A stretch of DNA of 64,000 bases from Sphingomonas sp. SUN039 (GCF_024758725.1 NZ_CP096972.1:2214001-2278000), one strand, 5' to 3'; shown: positions 35,990-45,104, counted from the first letter of the stretch. Numbers and translations: made by a program. Notes: generated by a model not told the origin, from the sequence alone.

Positions 35990-36829
35990 ATGATCCGTCC
36001 GTTCGACAGCTTCAACGATTCGGCCCCGGGGCCGGTTGTGGTCACCGTGACGCATGCGGGGCGCGACTATCCCGAATGGGTGCACGACCGGCTCGCCGTG
36101 ACGGTGGCGCGCGCCCTGCCCCTCGAGGACCGGCTGGCCGATCTGCTGGTCGAAACGGCGGTCGCCATCGGGCATCGCACATTGATTGCCCGGATGCCGC
36201 GCCTGCTCATCGACCTCAACCGGGCCGAAACCGATTTTGAGGCACGCGCGGTTTCGGGGGCGCGCGACCCCGTCGCCCGCCCCTCGCACCGCGCCCGGGG
36301 CGGGCTGGGCCTTGTTCCCGAGCGGCTCGGCAACGTGCGGCTATGGCGCACCCCGTTGCGCGCTGCCGAACTGGCCGAGCGTATCGTCGCGGTTCATCGC
36401 CCGTGGCATAGCGCCGTCGATTCGGCGCTGGCGCAGGCACGGGCGGCAGGCGACCGTGCCGTTCTGGTCGATGTGCATTCGATGCCGTCGCTGGCAGCTT
36501 TAGGTGCGGCGCAGGTCGTGATCGGCGACCGGCACGGCGCAAGTGCGTCGCCCGAAGTCACCGAACGCGCAGCGAGTATTTTCCGGGACGCCGGGCTGCG
36601 CGTCGCGGTCAACGCGCCTTATGCCGGGGCCTATATGCTTGAGCGGCACGGACGACCGGCGCGCGGTGTCTCGGCGATCCAGATCGAGATCGACCGGCGA
36701 CTTTACCTAGATCCGGTACTGGACGGGCCCGGCACGGGGCTCGCTGCGATGCAGGGGTTGATCGCGGCGCTTGCCGACCGGCTCGAATCGCCCGGCGACA
36801 ATGCGATCTGGCCGCTCGCTGCCGAGTAG
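35990..36829 (+). CDS. N-formylglutamate amidohydrolase family protein
   Basis: A 279-residue amidohydrolase. Family blocks include VVVTVTHAGRDYPEWV (metal ligand His), LIDLNRAETDF, HRPWHSAVDSALAQA, AVLVDVHSMPS (metal ligands) and the late ARGVSAIQIEIDRRLYLD. It likely hydrolyses an N-formyl- or N-acyl-amino acid, as HutG does in histidine breakdown, but no hut genes are present. The start is ATG 35990. It is divergent from cpdR, a conserved alphaproteobacterial arrangement; the functional reason is unknown. A candidate antisense-strand small RNA lies past its 3' end. Confidence 0.9.
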   Translation: MIRPFDSFNDSAPGPVVVTVTHAGRDYPEWVHDRLAVTVARALPLEDRLADLLVETAVAIGHRTLIARMPRLLIDLNRAETDFEARAVSGARDPVARPSHRARGGLGLVPERLGNVRLWRTPLRAAELAERIVAVHRPWHSAVDSALAQARAAGDRAVLVDVHSMPSLAALGAAQVVIGDRHGASASPEVTERAASIFRDAGLRVAVNAPYAGAYMLERHGRPARGVSAIQIEIDRRLYLDPVLDGPGTGLAAMQGLIAALADRLESPGDNAIWPLAAE

Positions 36830-36850
36830 CCGGCTGAATGACAGGAGCCG

Positions 36851-36955
36851 GATAAAGCACCACCGCGTGTTTTCACACGCGGTGGCCAGGTTCAGGGAGG
36901 AGGTGCATCCGGAGATGCACCAGCCGCGCGCGAAAGGGGGAACGCGCAAGCGGCT
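36851..36955 (-). ncRNA. Candidate small RNA with anti-Shine-Dalgarno CCTCCTCCC
   Basis: On the minus strand a ~105-nt transcript is predicted. It starts at A36955 and opens with hairpin 1 (36955-36922; AGCCGC/GCGGCT plus GCGCG/CGCGC, C-rich loop TTCCCCCTTT). Hairpin 2 follows (36921-36902; GGTGCATC/GATGCACC). Then comes unpaired CCTCCTCCC (36903-36895, partly abutting hairpin 2), and a terminator hairpin (36885-36860; CCACCGCGTGT/ACACGCGGTGG, 11 bp) followed by TGCTTTATC. The CCUCCUCCC element is the hallmark of the alphaproteobacterial CcsR/cuckoo-type stress RNAs; membership here is inferred. No ORF of note overlaps. It sits between the amidohydrolase and sapC genes. Confidence 0.7.
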
Positions 36956-36961
36956 ACGCGA

Positions 36962-36990
36962 TAGATAGTGCAATGCAACCAAAGCTACAA
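36962..36990 (-). promoter_or_regulatory. Predicted promoter of the candidate small RNA
   Basis: On the minus strand TTGTAG (36990-36985) and TATCTA (36967-36962) are separated by exactly 17 bases and place the first transcribed base near A36955, directly at the first hairpin. The fit to a housekeeping-sigma promoter is good at the -35 TTG and moderate at the -10. Confidence 0.6.
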
Positions 36991-37037
36991 GGGCAGTACT
37001 GCCCCGGTAACGATGAAATTATGTCGCGCGCTTCGTG

Positions 37038-37823
37038 CTATGCAGCGGCGTCGGGCGCGGTCGGGATAACCGTCTTGCCCTGCATCACCTGACGCCCGAA
37101 AATCTCGCGCATCGTCTGCAGCGAGAACAGGTGCGCGTGGATCAACGGCAGCAGACCCGACTGCATCATCTTGCGGAGCACATCGCCGCGCAGATCGCGC
37201 AGCTTGGTCTCGTCGACCATCTGGAAGCCACGATAGATGAACGGCTGCGACTCGCCATCGGGCTGGATCGAGACTTCGCCGTCCATCAGCAGGCCGTGTT
37301 CGGCAAGCTCGGCCATGAACTGGCCGGTTTTCATGCCCGATTCCTCGAATTCTTGGCAGAAACCGAGGATACGCGTCACCACGTCGGTCGGCTTGTCGCC
37401 GTCGAACAGCGGCTCGCCCTCGTCGAACGCGCCCAGCGCCTCGGTCGTCGGGTCAAAGCACAGCGACAGTTCCTCGGCTTCGGGCCGCAGTTTCGCCAGA
37501 AGGAACGGATAACGGCGCAGATAAGCGGGCAGATAAACCGCCTCGGTAACCTTGCCGTCGTCATCGATGAAGGTGTTTACACCTTCGTTAAGCCCCATCA
37601 GCGCCAGCGGCACGGGGTTGTCGCCGACCGAGAACACGATCGGATAGTGACGCTGCGCCATCGCGAACTCATCGACGGTGACTGGAATGGCGTGATCGCC
37701 CTTTGCAAAGGCGATGTGGTCGAGCGCGCGCATTTTCCAGTCGGCATGATCGACCGACGACAGCGGCATGAGGTCCTTGTAAAGCAGCGGCAGGCCGGCG
37801 TTCTGAGGGGCCGTGCTGGCCAT
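37038..37823 (-). CDS. SapC family protein
   Basis: A 261-residue SapC-like protein without signal peptide: PLSSVDHADWKMRALDHIAF, HAIPVTVDEFAMAQRHYPIV, EAVYLPAYLRRYPFLLAKLR and FCQEFEESGMKTGQFMAELAE are typical blocks. The name derives from a Campylobacter S-layer-associated protein; the function in sphingomonads is unsettled. Homologues often lie near TonB-dependent receptor genes; here the nearest is 7 kb away. It starts from ATG 37823 and appears monocistronic. The candidate small RNA lies just past its 3' end on the same strand, with its own promoter. Confidence 0.88.
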   Translation of the reverse strand: MASTAPQNAGLPLLYKDLMPLSSVDHADWKMRALDHIAFAKGDHAIPVTVDEFAMAQRHYPIVFSVGDNPVPLALMGLNEGVNTFIDDDGKVTEAVYLPAYLRRYPFLLAKLRPEAEELSLCFDPTTEALGAFDEGEPLFDGDKPTDVVTRILGFCQEFEESGMKTGQFMAELAEHGLLMDGEVSIQPDGESQPFIYRGFQMVDETKLRDLRGDVLRKMMQSGLLPLIHAHLFSLQTMREIFGRQVMQGKTVIPTAPDAAA

Positions 37824-37893
37824 AATGTCTCTCCGAAGAATGTCAGGGTGAAGTTGCGCGCGTCCCTATGGCCAGAGCGTCGCCGGTGCAAGG

Positions 37894-39306
37894 TCAGAGC
37901 AACTTCCCCGGATTCATGATGCCGAGCGGGTCGAGCGCGTGCTTGATCGCGCGCAGCGTTGCCATCCGCACTGGATCGGACAGGCGGGCGAGTTCGTCGC
38001 GCTTCATCTGGCCGATGCCGTGTTCCGCCGAGATCGATCCGCCTGCCGCATCGACCAGATCGTGGACCATGCCGCTCGCCGCATAGCCGACGTCGCGCCG
38101 CCAGCTATCGGCGTCCGATGCAGCGGGAGCGCGGACGTGGAAATGGACGTTGCCATCGCCAAGGTGCCCGAAGGCGCTGGCGACCGTACCGGGGAACGCC
38201 GCCTCGACCGTCGCCGCCGCCTCGACCATGAAACGCGGCATCGCATCGACGGGCACCGAAATGTCGTGCTGCATTGCCGGGCCTGCGGCGCGCTCAGCCT
38301 CCGAGATCGAATCGCGCAGCCGCCAGAACGCCTCGGCCTGCGCCTCGCTCGCGGCAATCGTCGCGTCGCGGATCAGCCCCGCTTCGAAAGCGTCGGCCAC
38401 CAACGGTTCGAGTTCGGCCACCGCCTCGCGGTCCGCGACCAGCTCGACGAGCACGTGCCAGGGATGTTCGCCGCCGAGAGGGCTGCGCGTCCCCGGCACA
38501 TGCGCCAGCACCAGCCCCAGCGTATCGGCAGGCACGATCTCGAACCCCTCGACCCCTCGCGTCTGCCGCTCGAACCGGCGCAGGAGTTGCAGCGCTACCT
38601 CGGGCGTCTCCACCCCGATCCACGCCACTGCGCGGTCGCCGATAGCGGGAACCAGCTTCAATGTCGCCGCCGTGACCACACCCAACGTCCCTTCCGCGCC
38701 GATCAACAGCTGATTGAGGTCGTAGCCGCGGTTGTCCTTCTTGAGCACCTCCAGCCCGCGCCAGATACCCCCATCGGGCATCACTGCCTCTACCCCCGCG
38801 ACCAGCGACCGCATCGTGCCGAAGCGAAGCACCTGCGTGCCTCCGGCATTGGTCGAGACCAGCCCGCCGACCGTCGCCGACCCCCGCGCGCCGAGCGTAA
38901 GCGGAAAGCGCATGCCCTGCGCCGCGACCGTTTCGTGCAAGGTCTGGAGTACCACCCCGGCCTCGACCACCGCAAAACCCGCGACAGCGTCGATCTCGCG
39001 GATCGCGTTCATCCGCCGCAGCGACAGCAGCAGGGCAGAGCCATCCGCAGGCGGGGTCGCCCCGCCGACCATACCTGTATTACCGCCTTGCGGCACCAGT
39101 GGCACACGGTGTCTGGCGGCCAGCGCGACCAGAAACGCGACCTCTTCGAGGCTCGCGGGCGACAGTACCGCCGCCGCCGCGCCATGATAGCGCCCGCGCC
39201 AGTCGGTCAGCCAAGGCGCGATATCCTGTGGCGCGGTTGCCACACTCTTCGCACCAAATCGTTCGGTGGCAGCCGCAATCACGGCCTCGACAGCTGTAGT
39301 TCGCAC
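37894..39306 (-). CDS. FAD-linked D-2-hydroxyacid dehydrogenase (D-2-hydroxyglutarate/D-lactate type)
   Basis: A 470-residue VAO-family flavoprotein from GTG 39306; the frame is open 52 codons upstream, without homology and overlapping the neighbouring gene. The FAD domain contains VPLVPQGGNTGMVGGATP and TLGARGSATVGGLVSTNAGGTQVLRFGTMR (in blocks); the C-terminal cap has FGHLGDGNVHFHVRAP and SAEHGIGQMKRDEL, which carry the metal-binding and substrate residues of D-2-hydroxyglutarate/D-lactate dehydrogenases. It probably oxidises a D-2-hydroxyacid and passes electrons to a quinone or ETF. D-2-hydroxyglutarate is a by-product of SerA-type serine synthesis, so a housekeeping role is plausible. 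Confidence 0.92.
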   Translation of the reverse strand: MRTTAVEAVIAAATERFGAKSVATAPQDIAPWLTDWRGRYHGAAAAVLSPASLEEVAFLVALAARHRVPLVPQGGNTGMVGGATPPADGSALLLSLRRMNAIREIDAVAGFAVVEAGVVLQTLHETVAAQGMRFPLTLGARGSATVGGLVSTNAGGTQVLRFGTMRSLVAGVEAVMPDGGIWRGLEVLKKDNRGYDLNQLLIGAEGTLGVVTAATLKLVPAIGDRAVAWIGVETPEVALQLLRRFERQTRGVEGFEIVPADTLGLVLAHVPGTRSPLGGEHPWHVLVELVADREAVAELEPLVADAFEAGLIRDATIAASEAQAEAFWRLRDSISEAERAAGPAMQHDISVPVDAMPRFMVEAAATVEAAFPGTVASAFGHLGDGNVHFHVRAPAASDADSWRRDVGYAASGMVHDLVDAAGGSISAEHGIGQMKRDELARLSDPVRMATLRAIKHALDPLGIMNPGKLL

Positions 39307-39365
39307 GATTAATCGCCTGTTCAAGCCCGTCCCGCCAACGCCCGGAGCACAATGGAATCCGCTGC

Positions 39366-39827
39366 GTGACCCCGATTGCCTATGGCCTGCTCGTGGCGGC
39401 GACAAGTGTCGCGCCCGCACCCGCGCCCGCCGCCGAGGCGGCCGCACCGCCCCCGACGACACAGGTTCAGGTCACCCAGATGCTGATTCAGCAGCGCATT
39501 ATCATCCGCGTCCCCGCAATGTCGCCGCCCCCGCCGCCGCCCCGCCCGATCAAGTGGAAAGAGGTAAAAGGGCCGAAATGCGTGCCTGTCAGCCAGTTGG
39601 CGGGCGCGTCGATCGGCCAGAACGACACGGTCGACCTGTTCCTGCGCGGCGGCACCCGGCTGCGCGCCAAGCTCGACGACGATTGCCCCGCACTCGATTA
39701 TTATTCGGGATTTTACCTCGCACCGACGCCGGACGGACAGGTCTGCCAGCGGCGTGACATGCTCCACACCCGTGCCGGTCAGCAGTGCCGCGTCGAGCGC
39801 TTCCGGATGCTGGTGCCCGAACGCTAG
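39366..39827 (+). CDS. Hypothetical exported protein, Pro-rich
   Basis: A 153-residue protein starting at GTG. The N-terminus is signal-like and low in complexity (APAPAPAAEAAAPPPTTQVQ), followed by SPPPPPPRP and a compact C-terminal region with four cysteines (GPKCVPVSQL, DDDCPALDYY, GQVCQRRDML, GQQCRVERF). The cysteine spacing suggests two disulfides in the periplasm. A segment IGQNDTVDLFLRGGTRLRAK resembles a small beta barrel. I do not recognise a family with certainty. It lies 62 bases before the helicase gene and divergent from the dehydrogenase gene. Confidence 0.7.
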   Translation: MTPIAYGLLVAATSVAPAPAPAAEAAAPPPTTQVQVTQMLIQQRIIIRVPAMSPPPPPPRPIKWKEVKGPKCVPVSQLAGASIGQNDTVDLFLRGGTRLRAKLDDDCPALDYYSGFYLAPTPDGQVCQRRDMLHTRAGQQCRVERFRMLVPER

Positions 39828-39888
39828 GCGCTTTTTCGTTGCCGCGCTTCCCCTTGACTCATGCGCCCTCGCGCCACAGGCGGGCGGC

Positions 39889-41262
39889 ATGAGCTTTGCC
39901 GACCTCGGTCTCTCCGACGAACTCCTCCGCGCTATCGACGAATCCGGCTATACCGAGCCGACCGCCATCCAGGCGCAGGCTATCCCGCCGGTGCTGATGA
40001 TGCGCGATCTGATCGGCATCGCCCAGACCGGCACCGGCAAAACCGCAGCGTTCGTCCTGCCGATGATCGACATCCTCGGCAACGGGCGCAGCCGGGCGCG
40101 CATGCCGCGCAGCCTGATCCTCGAACCGACGCGCGAACTCGCCGCGCAGGTTGCCGAGAATTTCGAGAAATACGGCAAATACCACAAACTCAGCATGGCG
40201 TTGCTGATTGGCGGCGTGCAGATGGGCGATCAGGTCAAGGCGCTGGAAAAAGGCGTCGACGTGCTGATTGCGACGCCGGGCCGCCTGATGGACCTGTTCG
40301 GGCGCGGCAAGATCATGCTCAACGATTGCAATTTGCTCGTGATCGACGAGGCCGATCGGATGCTCGACATGGGATTCATTCCCGATATCGAGGACATCTG
40401 CACGAAACTGCCTGCCAACCGTCAAACCTTGCTGTTTTCGGCCACCATGCCGGGACCGATCAAGAAGCTCGCGGACAAATTCCTGAGCAACCCCAAGCAG
40501 ATCGAGGTCGCGCGGCCTGCCAGTACCAACCTCAATATCGAGGCGCGGCTGGTCGAATGCACGTCGCGGACCAAGAAGGACACGCTCATCGGGCTCCTCC
40601 GCGCCGAAGACGTTAGCAGCGCCATCGTCTTCTCCAACCGCAAGACGACGGTGCGCGATTTGGCGAAAGACCTGTCGCGCGCCGGGTTCAAGTCGGGCCA
40701 GATTCAGGGTGACATGGACCAGAGCGAACGCATCCGCGAGCTCGACCGGTTCAAATCGGGCGATATCGTCGTTCTCGTCGCGTCGGACGTCGCGGCACGC
40801 GGCCTCGATGTGAAGGGCGTCAGTCATGTCTTCAACTATGACGTTCCCTGGCATCCGGACGACTATGTCCACCGCATCGGCCGCACCGGCCGCGCCGGCG
40901 CAAAAGGCAAGGCGTTTACGCTGGCCACCTCCGACGACGCCGAAGCGGTCGCCAATATCGAAAAGCTGACCGGCACCAAGATCGAGCGCGTCGGCACCGG
41001 TGCGAAAGCCACGCCGCGCGTAGATGCCGCGCCTGCCGAACCCGCGACGGCAAACGATCGGCCCAAACGCGAACCTCGCGCCAAGGCCGACCCGAAACCG
41101 GTCCCCGCCCCGCGCACAAAGACCGAACCCGCCCTGCGCCCCGAGCGCACCCCCCGCCCGGCCCCCGCCCCGCGCGGGGCGCAGCGGACCCATCATGATG
41201 ACGAACCGGATGACGGCTGGAACGGCCCGCTGCCGGGATTCCTGGGTGTGAAGCTGGGGTAG
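39889..41262 (+). CDS. DEAD-box ATP-dependent RNA helicase (RhlE-like)
   Basis: A 457-residue helicase. Domain 1: Q-motif FADLGLSDELLRAIDESGYTEPTAIQAQAIP (visible in part), motif I AQTGTGKTAAFVLP, Ia PTRELAAQ, II VIDEADRMLDMG, III SATMPG. Domain 2: IVFSNRKT, ASDVAARGLDVKG and HRIGRTGRAGAKG. The ~85-residue C-terminal tail is basic and Pro/Ala-rich (NDRPKREPRAKADPKPVPAP), typical of RNA-binding extensions. The enzyme remodels RNA, for instance in ribosome assembly, decay or cold adaptation. The start at MSFADLGLSDELL is chosen because the Q-motif begins there. Confidence 0.96.
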   Translation: MSFADLGLSDELLRAIDESGYTEPTAIQAQAIPPVLMMRDLIGIAQTGTGKTAAFVLPMIDILGNGRSRARMPRSLILEPTRELAAQVAENFEKYGKYHKLSMALLIGGVQMGDQVKALEKGVDVLIATPGRLMDLFGRGKIMLNDCNLLVIDEADRMLDMGFIPDIEDICTKLPANRQTLLFSATMPGPIKKLADKFLSNPKQIEVARPASTNLNIEARLVECTSRTKKDTLIGLLRAEDVSSAIVFSNRKTTVRDLAKDLSRAGFKSGQIQGDMDQSERIRELDRFKSGDIVVLVASDVAARGLDVKGVSHVFNYDVPWHPDDYVHRIGRTGRAGAKGKAFTLATSDDAEAVANIEKLTGTKIERVGTGAKATPRVDAAPAEPATANDRPKREPRAKADPKPVPAPRTKTEPALRPERTPRPAPAPRGAQRTHHDDEPDDGWNGPLPGFLGVKLG

Positions 41263-41268
41263 CGAGTT

Positions 41269-41330
41269 TCCCTCTCCCCCAAGCCGAGAGGGCAACACGC
41301 GCCGCTCTGGCGCGGCAGGGTGAGGGAAAG
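41269..41330. repeat. Small inverted-repeat region
   Basis: The gap between the helicase and MATE genes contains CCCTCT/AGAGGG arms around CCCCCAAGCCG, then GCCGC/GCGGC arms, then AGGGTGAGGGA, which is the near-complement of TTCCCTCACC further on (near 41370). This resembles scattered G+C-rich repeats of sphingomonads and could end helicase transcription. There is no U-run. Confidence 0.4.
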
Positions 41331-41402
41331 CACCGATTCGAAACGCCCGATTCCCCTACCACCCCTGTTCCCTCACCCCCCGACCCGCTACCAGCCACGT
41401 CC

Positions 41403-42782
41403 ATGCCCTCCGTCCCAACTCCCTGGCGCGCCGAAGCACGGGCGTTGATGGCGCTGGCGATGCCGCTGATCCTCGGCAATCTGGCGCAGTCGATGATTTA
41501 TGCGACCGACCTCGTCCTGCTCGGGCGGCTGGGCGCGGATGCGCTCGCAGCGGGGTCGCTGGCGGTCAATATCTATGGGCCGTTCATGTTTCTGGGCACC
41601 GGGCTGCTGTCCGCGCTCGCGCCGATGATCGCGACTGAGCGGGGCCGGATGAAGCATTCGGTGCGCGACGTTCGCCGGTCGGTACGGCAGGGGTTCTGGG
41701 TCGCCGCCGCGCTGACTTTGCCGTGCTGGGCGGCGCTGTGGCACGGCGAGGCGATCTTGCTGATGCTGGGGCAGGACGCGGCGCTGGCCAAGCAGGCCGG
41801 TCTGTTCCTGCAGATCGTGATGTGGAGCCTACCCGCCTATTTCGTGCACCTCGCGCTGCGCTTCTACATTTCGGCGATGGAGCGCGCGTTCGCGGTATTC
41901 GCAGTGCTGTTCGCGACTGTTGCGGTCAATGCACTGGCGAGTTGGGCGCTGATCTGGGGGCATTTCGGGCTGCCCGCCATGGGCTTTGCGGGTGCGCCAA
42001 TGGGAAGCGTGATCTCGACATATTTCCTGTGTTTCGGGCTGGTCGCGGTGGTGCTCACCGACCGGCAGTTCCGCCGTTACCGCCTGTTCGGGCGCTGGTG
42101 GCGCGCGGACTGGCAACGCTTTGCCGCGATCTGGAAGCTGGGTCTGCCGATCGCGATCATGATCCTGCTCGAAATCGGCGTGTTCACCGCCGCAGTGTTT
42201 GTCATGGGCCTGATCGACCGGGTTTCGCTCGCCGCGCACGCCGTCGCGATCCAGATCGCCGCGTTCGCATTCATGGTACCGATGGGCGTGGCGCAGGCGG
42301 CGACGGTTCGCGTGGGGCTGGGGCTGGGCGCAGGCGACAAGGGACTCATCGCACGCGCTGGCTGGCTTGCCTTTGCCATCGGGGTGGGGGCGATGTGCCT
42401 CACCGCGACGTGCCTGTTGCTGTTTCCACGCCAGCTTGTCGGCATTTTCCTCGACCTGAACGATCCGGCCAACGCCGCGATTATCGCCACCGCCATCTCA
42501 TTCCTTGCGGTGGCCGCGCTGTTCCAGATCGTCGACGGCGCACAGGTCGTCGGCGCGGGTGTGCTACGCGGGTTGCACGATACGCGCTGGCCGCTGGTCT
42601 ATGCGGTGATCGGCTATTGGGTGGTCGGCGTCGCCATTGGCCTGACGCTTGCCTTTCCCATGGGGTTACGCGGCCTCGGCATCTGGCTCGGCCTCGCCAG
42701 CGGGCTGGCGGTCGTCGCGGTGCTCGTGCTGTGGCGCTGGATGCGGCGCGAGGCGCTGGGGCTGACGGTTGCTCAGAGATAA
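41403..42782 (+). CDS. MATE family multidrug efflux transporter
   Basis: A 459-residue inner-membrane protein with twelve predicted helices in two similar halves. Characteristic stretches are ALAMPLILGNLAQSMIYATD with following VLLGRLG, LSALAPMIATERG, and in the second half GVAQAATVRVGLGLGAGDKG and VDGAQVVGAGVLRGLHDTRW. MatE (NorM-type) transporters expel cationic compounds using Na+ or H+ gradients. The substrate is unknown. The 3' end overlaps the convergent protease gene by ten bases. There is no strong ribosome site before the ATG. Confidence 0.93.
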   Translation: MPSVPTPWRAEARALMALAMPLILGNLAQSMIYATDLVLLGRLGADALAAGSLAVNIYGPFMFLGTGLLSALAPMIATERGRMKHSVRDVRRSVRQGFWVAAALTLPCWAALWHGEAILLMLGQDAALAKQAGLFLQIVMWSLPAYFVHLALRFYISAMERAFAVFAVLFATVAVNALASWALIWGHFGLPAMGFAGAPMGSVISTYFLCFGLVAVVLTDRQFRRYRLFGRWWRADWQRFAAIWKLGLPIAIMILLEIGVFTAAVFVMGLIDRVSLAAHAVAIQIAAFAFMVPMGVAQAATVRVGLGLGAGDKGLIARAGWLAFAIGVGAMCLTATCLLLFPRQLVGIFLDLNDPANAAIIATAISFLAVAALFQIVDGAQVVGAGVLRGLHDTRWPLVYAVIGYWVVGVAIGLTLAFPMGLRGLGIWLGLASGLAVVAVLVLWRWMRREALGLTVAQR

Positions 42783-43954
42783 TCCGCGAGCGTCAGTTTT
42801 GCCTCACGAGCCTTGCCGTCACGGCGCAGCGATAGCGCGATCTCGCGTCCGGCGTCGCCGTTGATCAGTTTGATCGCATCGGACAGGACAGCCGGAACGG
42901 CCACCACATCGTCGACCGCAATCCCCGCCGTTTCGGCTGGGCTGCCCTTGCCGACCGCCTCGACCAAGATATCCTTGCCACGCAGCCCGAGCCACAGACC
43001 GCTGCGGCCATAAGGATCAGCGGTCGGTTTCAACGTATTGCGCGCCAGCCAGACTTTGCCCGGTCCGACCTCGGTCGCCATGTCGAACAGTGAGATCAAC
43101 GGCAGGCCGATCAGCCCGTCGAAGTCGAACAGCGACGTTTCCGCCGGGTCCATCAGAGTGACGAACGGTCGCTTCAGCGCCAGCGGTCCCCAATTCAGCC
43201 GCTCCGCACGCACGATCCGTCCAAGCCTCTTGGCACGCCCACCGAAGCCCGAAACCCCGCTCGGCGCATAGGGGCGGCCCTCGAACAAACCGCTGCGCGC
43301 CGCCGCGCGGGGGAACAGGAACAGCGCGCCCGGCGCACCGGTGTCGATGCCCATACGATAGGGTCGGCCATCGATCTGGATGGTGGCGTACATGCGCTGG
43401 CTGCCGCCCCGGTCGCCGAGCAGAGTGATCGACGAATCTGCAAGCCGTACGCCCTTGGGGTCGCCCTCGCGCCCCTTCGGCCAGATGCGCCACGTCCCGT
43501 TGGCGAAATCGAGGTCGGTATCGAGCGCGGTGAACAGTCCCGATGCAAACATCCCTGCGGCGTCATCGGGAAAGCCGCGCGCCATGTCATAGGTGTTGAA
43601 CAGCACGCGGTTCTGTCGGAACGCGCCGCCGATGGCGATCTCGCGCGCCTGCACCACGCCAGTGTTCGCGCTGCGACCGCCGACACCGCCGACGCTGCCG
43701 GTGCCCTGAACGAGCAGTTTCAGCTTCTTCGCGATTTCAGGACGCAGGAAATTGCTCGCCGCGCCCGTGTCGACAATGAACAGCAATGGTTCGCTGCCGT
43801 CGACCGACGCGCTGACCCAAAGCCGCCGGTCCTCGATCACGAACTTCGCCTCGACGGGAGTCGCTGCACCCCGGACACCGGCCGGGATCAAACCAAAGGC
43901 CGAAAGCCCCATCACCACCGCGCGCCGCGACGGGCGCATCTTTGAGTCATCCAT
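42773..43954 (-). CDS. Retropepsin-like aspartic protease with C-terminal PDZ domain
   Basis: A 393-residue exported protein. An N-terminal twin-arginine-like signal (PSRRAVVMGLSAFGLIPAG) is followed by two aspartic-protease half-domains, each with an active-site DTG: LFIVDTGAASNFL (residues ~58-70) and MGIDTGAPGALFLF (~201-214). The second half ends in FDFDGLIGLPLISLFD. The last ~80 residues resemble a PDZ domain (GSPAETAGIAVDDVV). Such fused dimers act in the periplasm; targets are unknown. It is followed by tgt upstream on the same strand (40-base gap). Confidence 0.85.
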   Translation of the reverse strand: MDDSKMRPSRRAVVMGLSAFGLIPAGVRGAATPVEAKFVIEDRRLWVSASVDGSEPLLFIVDTGAASNFLRPEIAKKLKLLVQGTGSVGGVGGRSANTGVVQAREIAIGGAFRQNRVLFNTYDMARGFPDDAAGMFASGLFTALDTDLDFANGTWRIWPKGREGDPKGVRLADSSITLLGDRGGSQRMYATIQIDGRPYRMGIDTGAPGALFLFPRAAARSGLFEGRPYAPSGVSGFGGRAKRLGRIVRAERLNWGPLALKRPFVTLMDPAETSLFDFDGLIGLPLISLFDMATEVGPGKVWLARNTLKPTADPYGRSGLWLGLRGKDILVEAVGKGSPAETAGIAVDDVVAVPAVLSDAIKLINGDAGREIALSLRRDGKAREAKLTLADYL

Positions 43955-43994
43955 GCGCTTTGGCTAAGCCGCAAGCGTCACACGCGCAAGCCGG

Positions 43995-45104
43995 TCAATT
44001 GGCGTAACGCGTCCGGAATGCGTTCGCCCATTCGTCCAGCTGCCCCGCTGCAATCGCCCCGCGCAGGCCCGCCGTCACCTGTTGATAGAACCACAGATTA
44101 TGTTCGGTCATCAGCATCGCGCCCAACATTTCGCCCGAGCGGACGAGGTGATGGAGATAGGATTTGCTCCACGCGGCGACGGGCGATTCCGGGTCGAGCG
44201 GTGTCGTGTCCTCCGCAAACTTCGCGTTGCGGATGTTGATCGGCCCATTCCAGGTGAACGCCTGTCCGTTACGTCCCGACCGCGTCGGCAACACGCAGTC
44301 GAACATGTCGATCCCGCGCTCGACGGCCCCCACGATGTCGTCGGGCTTGCCGACGCCCATCAGGTAACGCGGCTTGTCGGCGGGCAGCATCGGCACCGCA
44401 AAGTCGAGCACGCGGAACATCTCCGCCTGTCCCTCGCCGACGGCGAGTCCGCCGACCGCATAGCCGGGAAAGTCGATGTCGATCAGCGCGCGCGTCGATA
44501 CTTCGCGCAAATCTTCGAACATCGATCCCTGCTGGATACCGAACACCACGCCGGGACCGCGATAGCTCTCCTTCGACCGCGCGGCCCAGCGCATCGACCG
44601 CTCCATCGACGCCTGCGCCACCTCGTGCGTTGCAGGAAACGGCGTGCACTCGTCGAACGCCATGACGATGTCGCTGCCGATTGCAGCCTGGATTTCCATC
44701 GAGCGTTCAGGGGACAGCATGTGCCGCGACCCGTCGAGGTGCGATTTGAACGCCACGCCCTCCTCGCTCTTGGTCGTCAGGTCGCCGAGCGACATGACTT
44801 GATAGCCGCCGCTGTCGGTCAGGATCGGGCGGTTCCACCCCATCCACGCGTGCAGCCCCCCCAGTCGGGCAAGCCGCTCGGCCCCCGGGCGCAGCATCAG
44901 GTGATAGGTATTGCCGAGGATGATGTCGGCACCGCTCGCCCGCACATCGGCGGGCTTCATGCCCTTGACCGTCCCCGCCGTACCGACCGGCATGAATGCG
45001 GGCGTCCGGATGTCGCCGCGCGGGGTTGTGATGACGCCGGTGCGGGCGCGACCGTCGGTGGCGGTGCAGGTGAAGGCGAAACGGTCGGACGCGGCAGAAG
45101 GCAT
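43995..45104 (-). CDS. tgt: tRNA-guanine transglycosylase, zinc cysteines missing
   Basis: A 369-residue TGT, the enzyme that exchanges anticodon guanine-34 for preQ1 in queuosine synthesis. Conserved blocks: [20 protein letters not shown], the general-acid/base Asp in [25 protein letters not shown] and the nucleophile Asp in [17 protein letters not shown]. However, the usual C-x-C-x2-C zinc ligands are absent: where Zymomonas TGT has ECHCAVCQKWSRAY, this protein has [11 protein letters not shown]. The later His ([11 protein letters not shown]) remains. Activity may be retained without zinc, or the fold stabilised differently. queA lies beyond an intervening ompA-like gene. Confidence 0.94.
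   Translation of the reverse strand: MPSAASDRFAFTCTATDGRARTGVITTPRGDIRTPAFMPVGTAGTVKGMKPADVRASGADIILGNTYHLMLRPGAERLARLGGLHAWMGWNRPILTDSGGYQVMSLGDLTTKSEEGVAFKSHLDGSRHMLSPERSMEIQAAIGSDIVMAFDECTPFPATHEVAQASMERSMRWAARSKESYRGPGVVFGIQQGSMFEDLREVSTRALIDIDFPGYAVGGLAVGEGQAEMFRVLDFAVPMLPADKPRYLMGVGKPDDIVGAVERGIDMFDCVLPTRSGRNGQAFTWNGPINIRNAKFAEDTTPLDPESPVAAWSKSYLHHLVRSGEMLGAMLMTEHNLWFYQQVTAGLRGAIAAGQLDEWANAFRTRYAN

Noticed and set aside
36830-37037. Plus-strand small RNA or terminator of the amidohydrolase gene instead of a minus-strand RNA
   Set aside because: The hairpins are symmetric, but only the minus strand has a correctly spaced promoter and a T-containing tail after the 11-bp stem.
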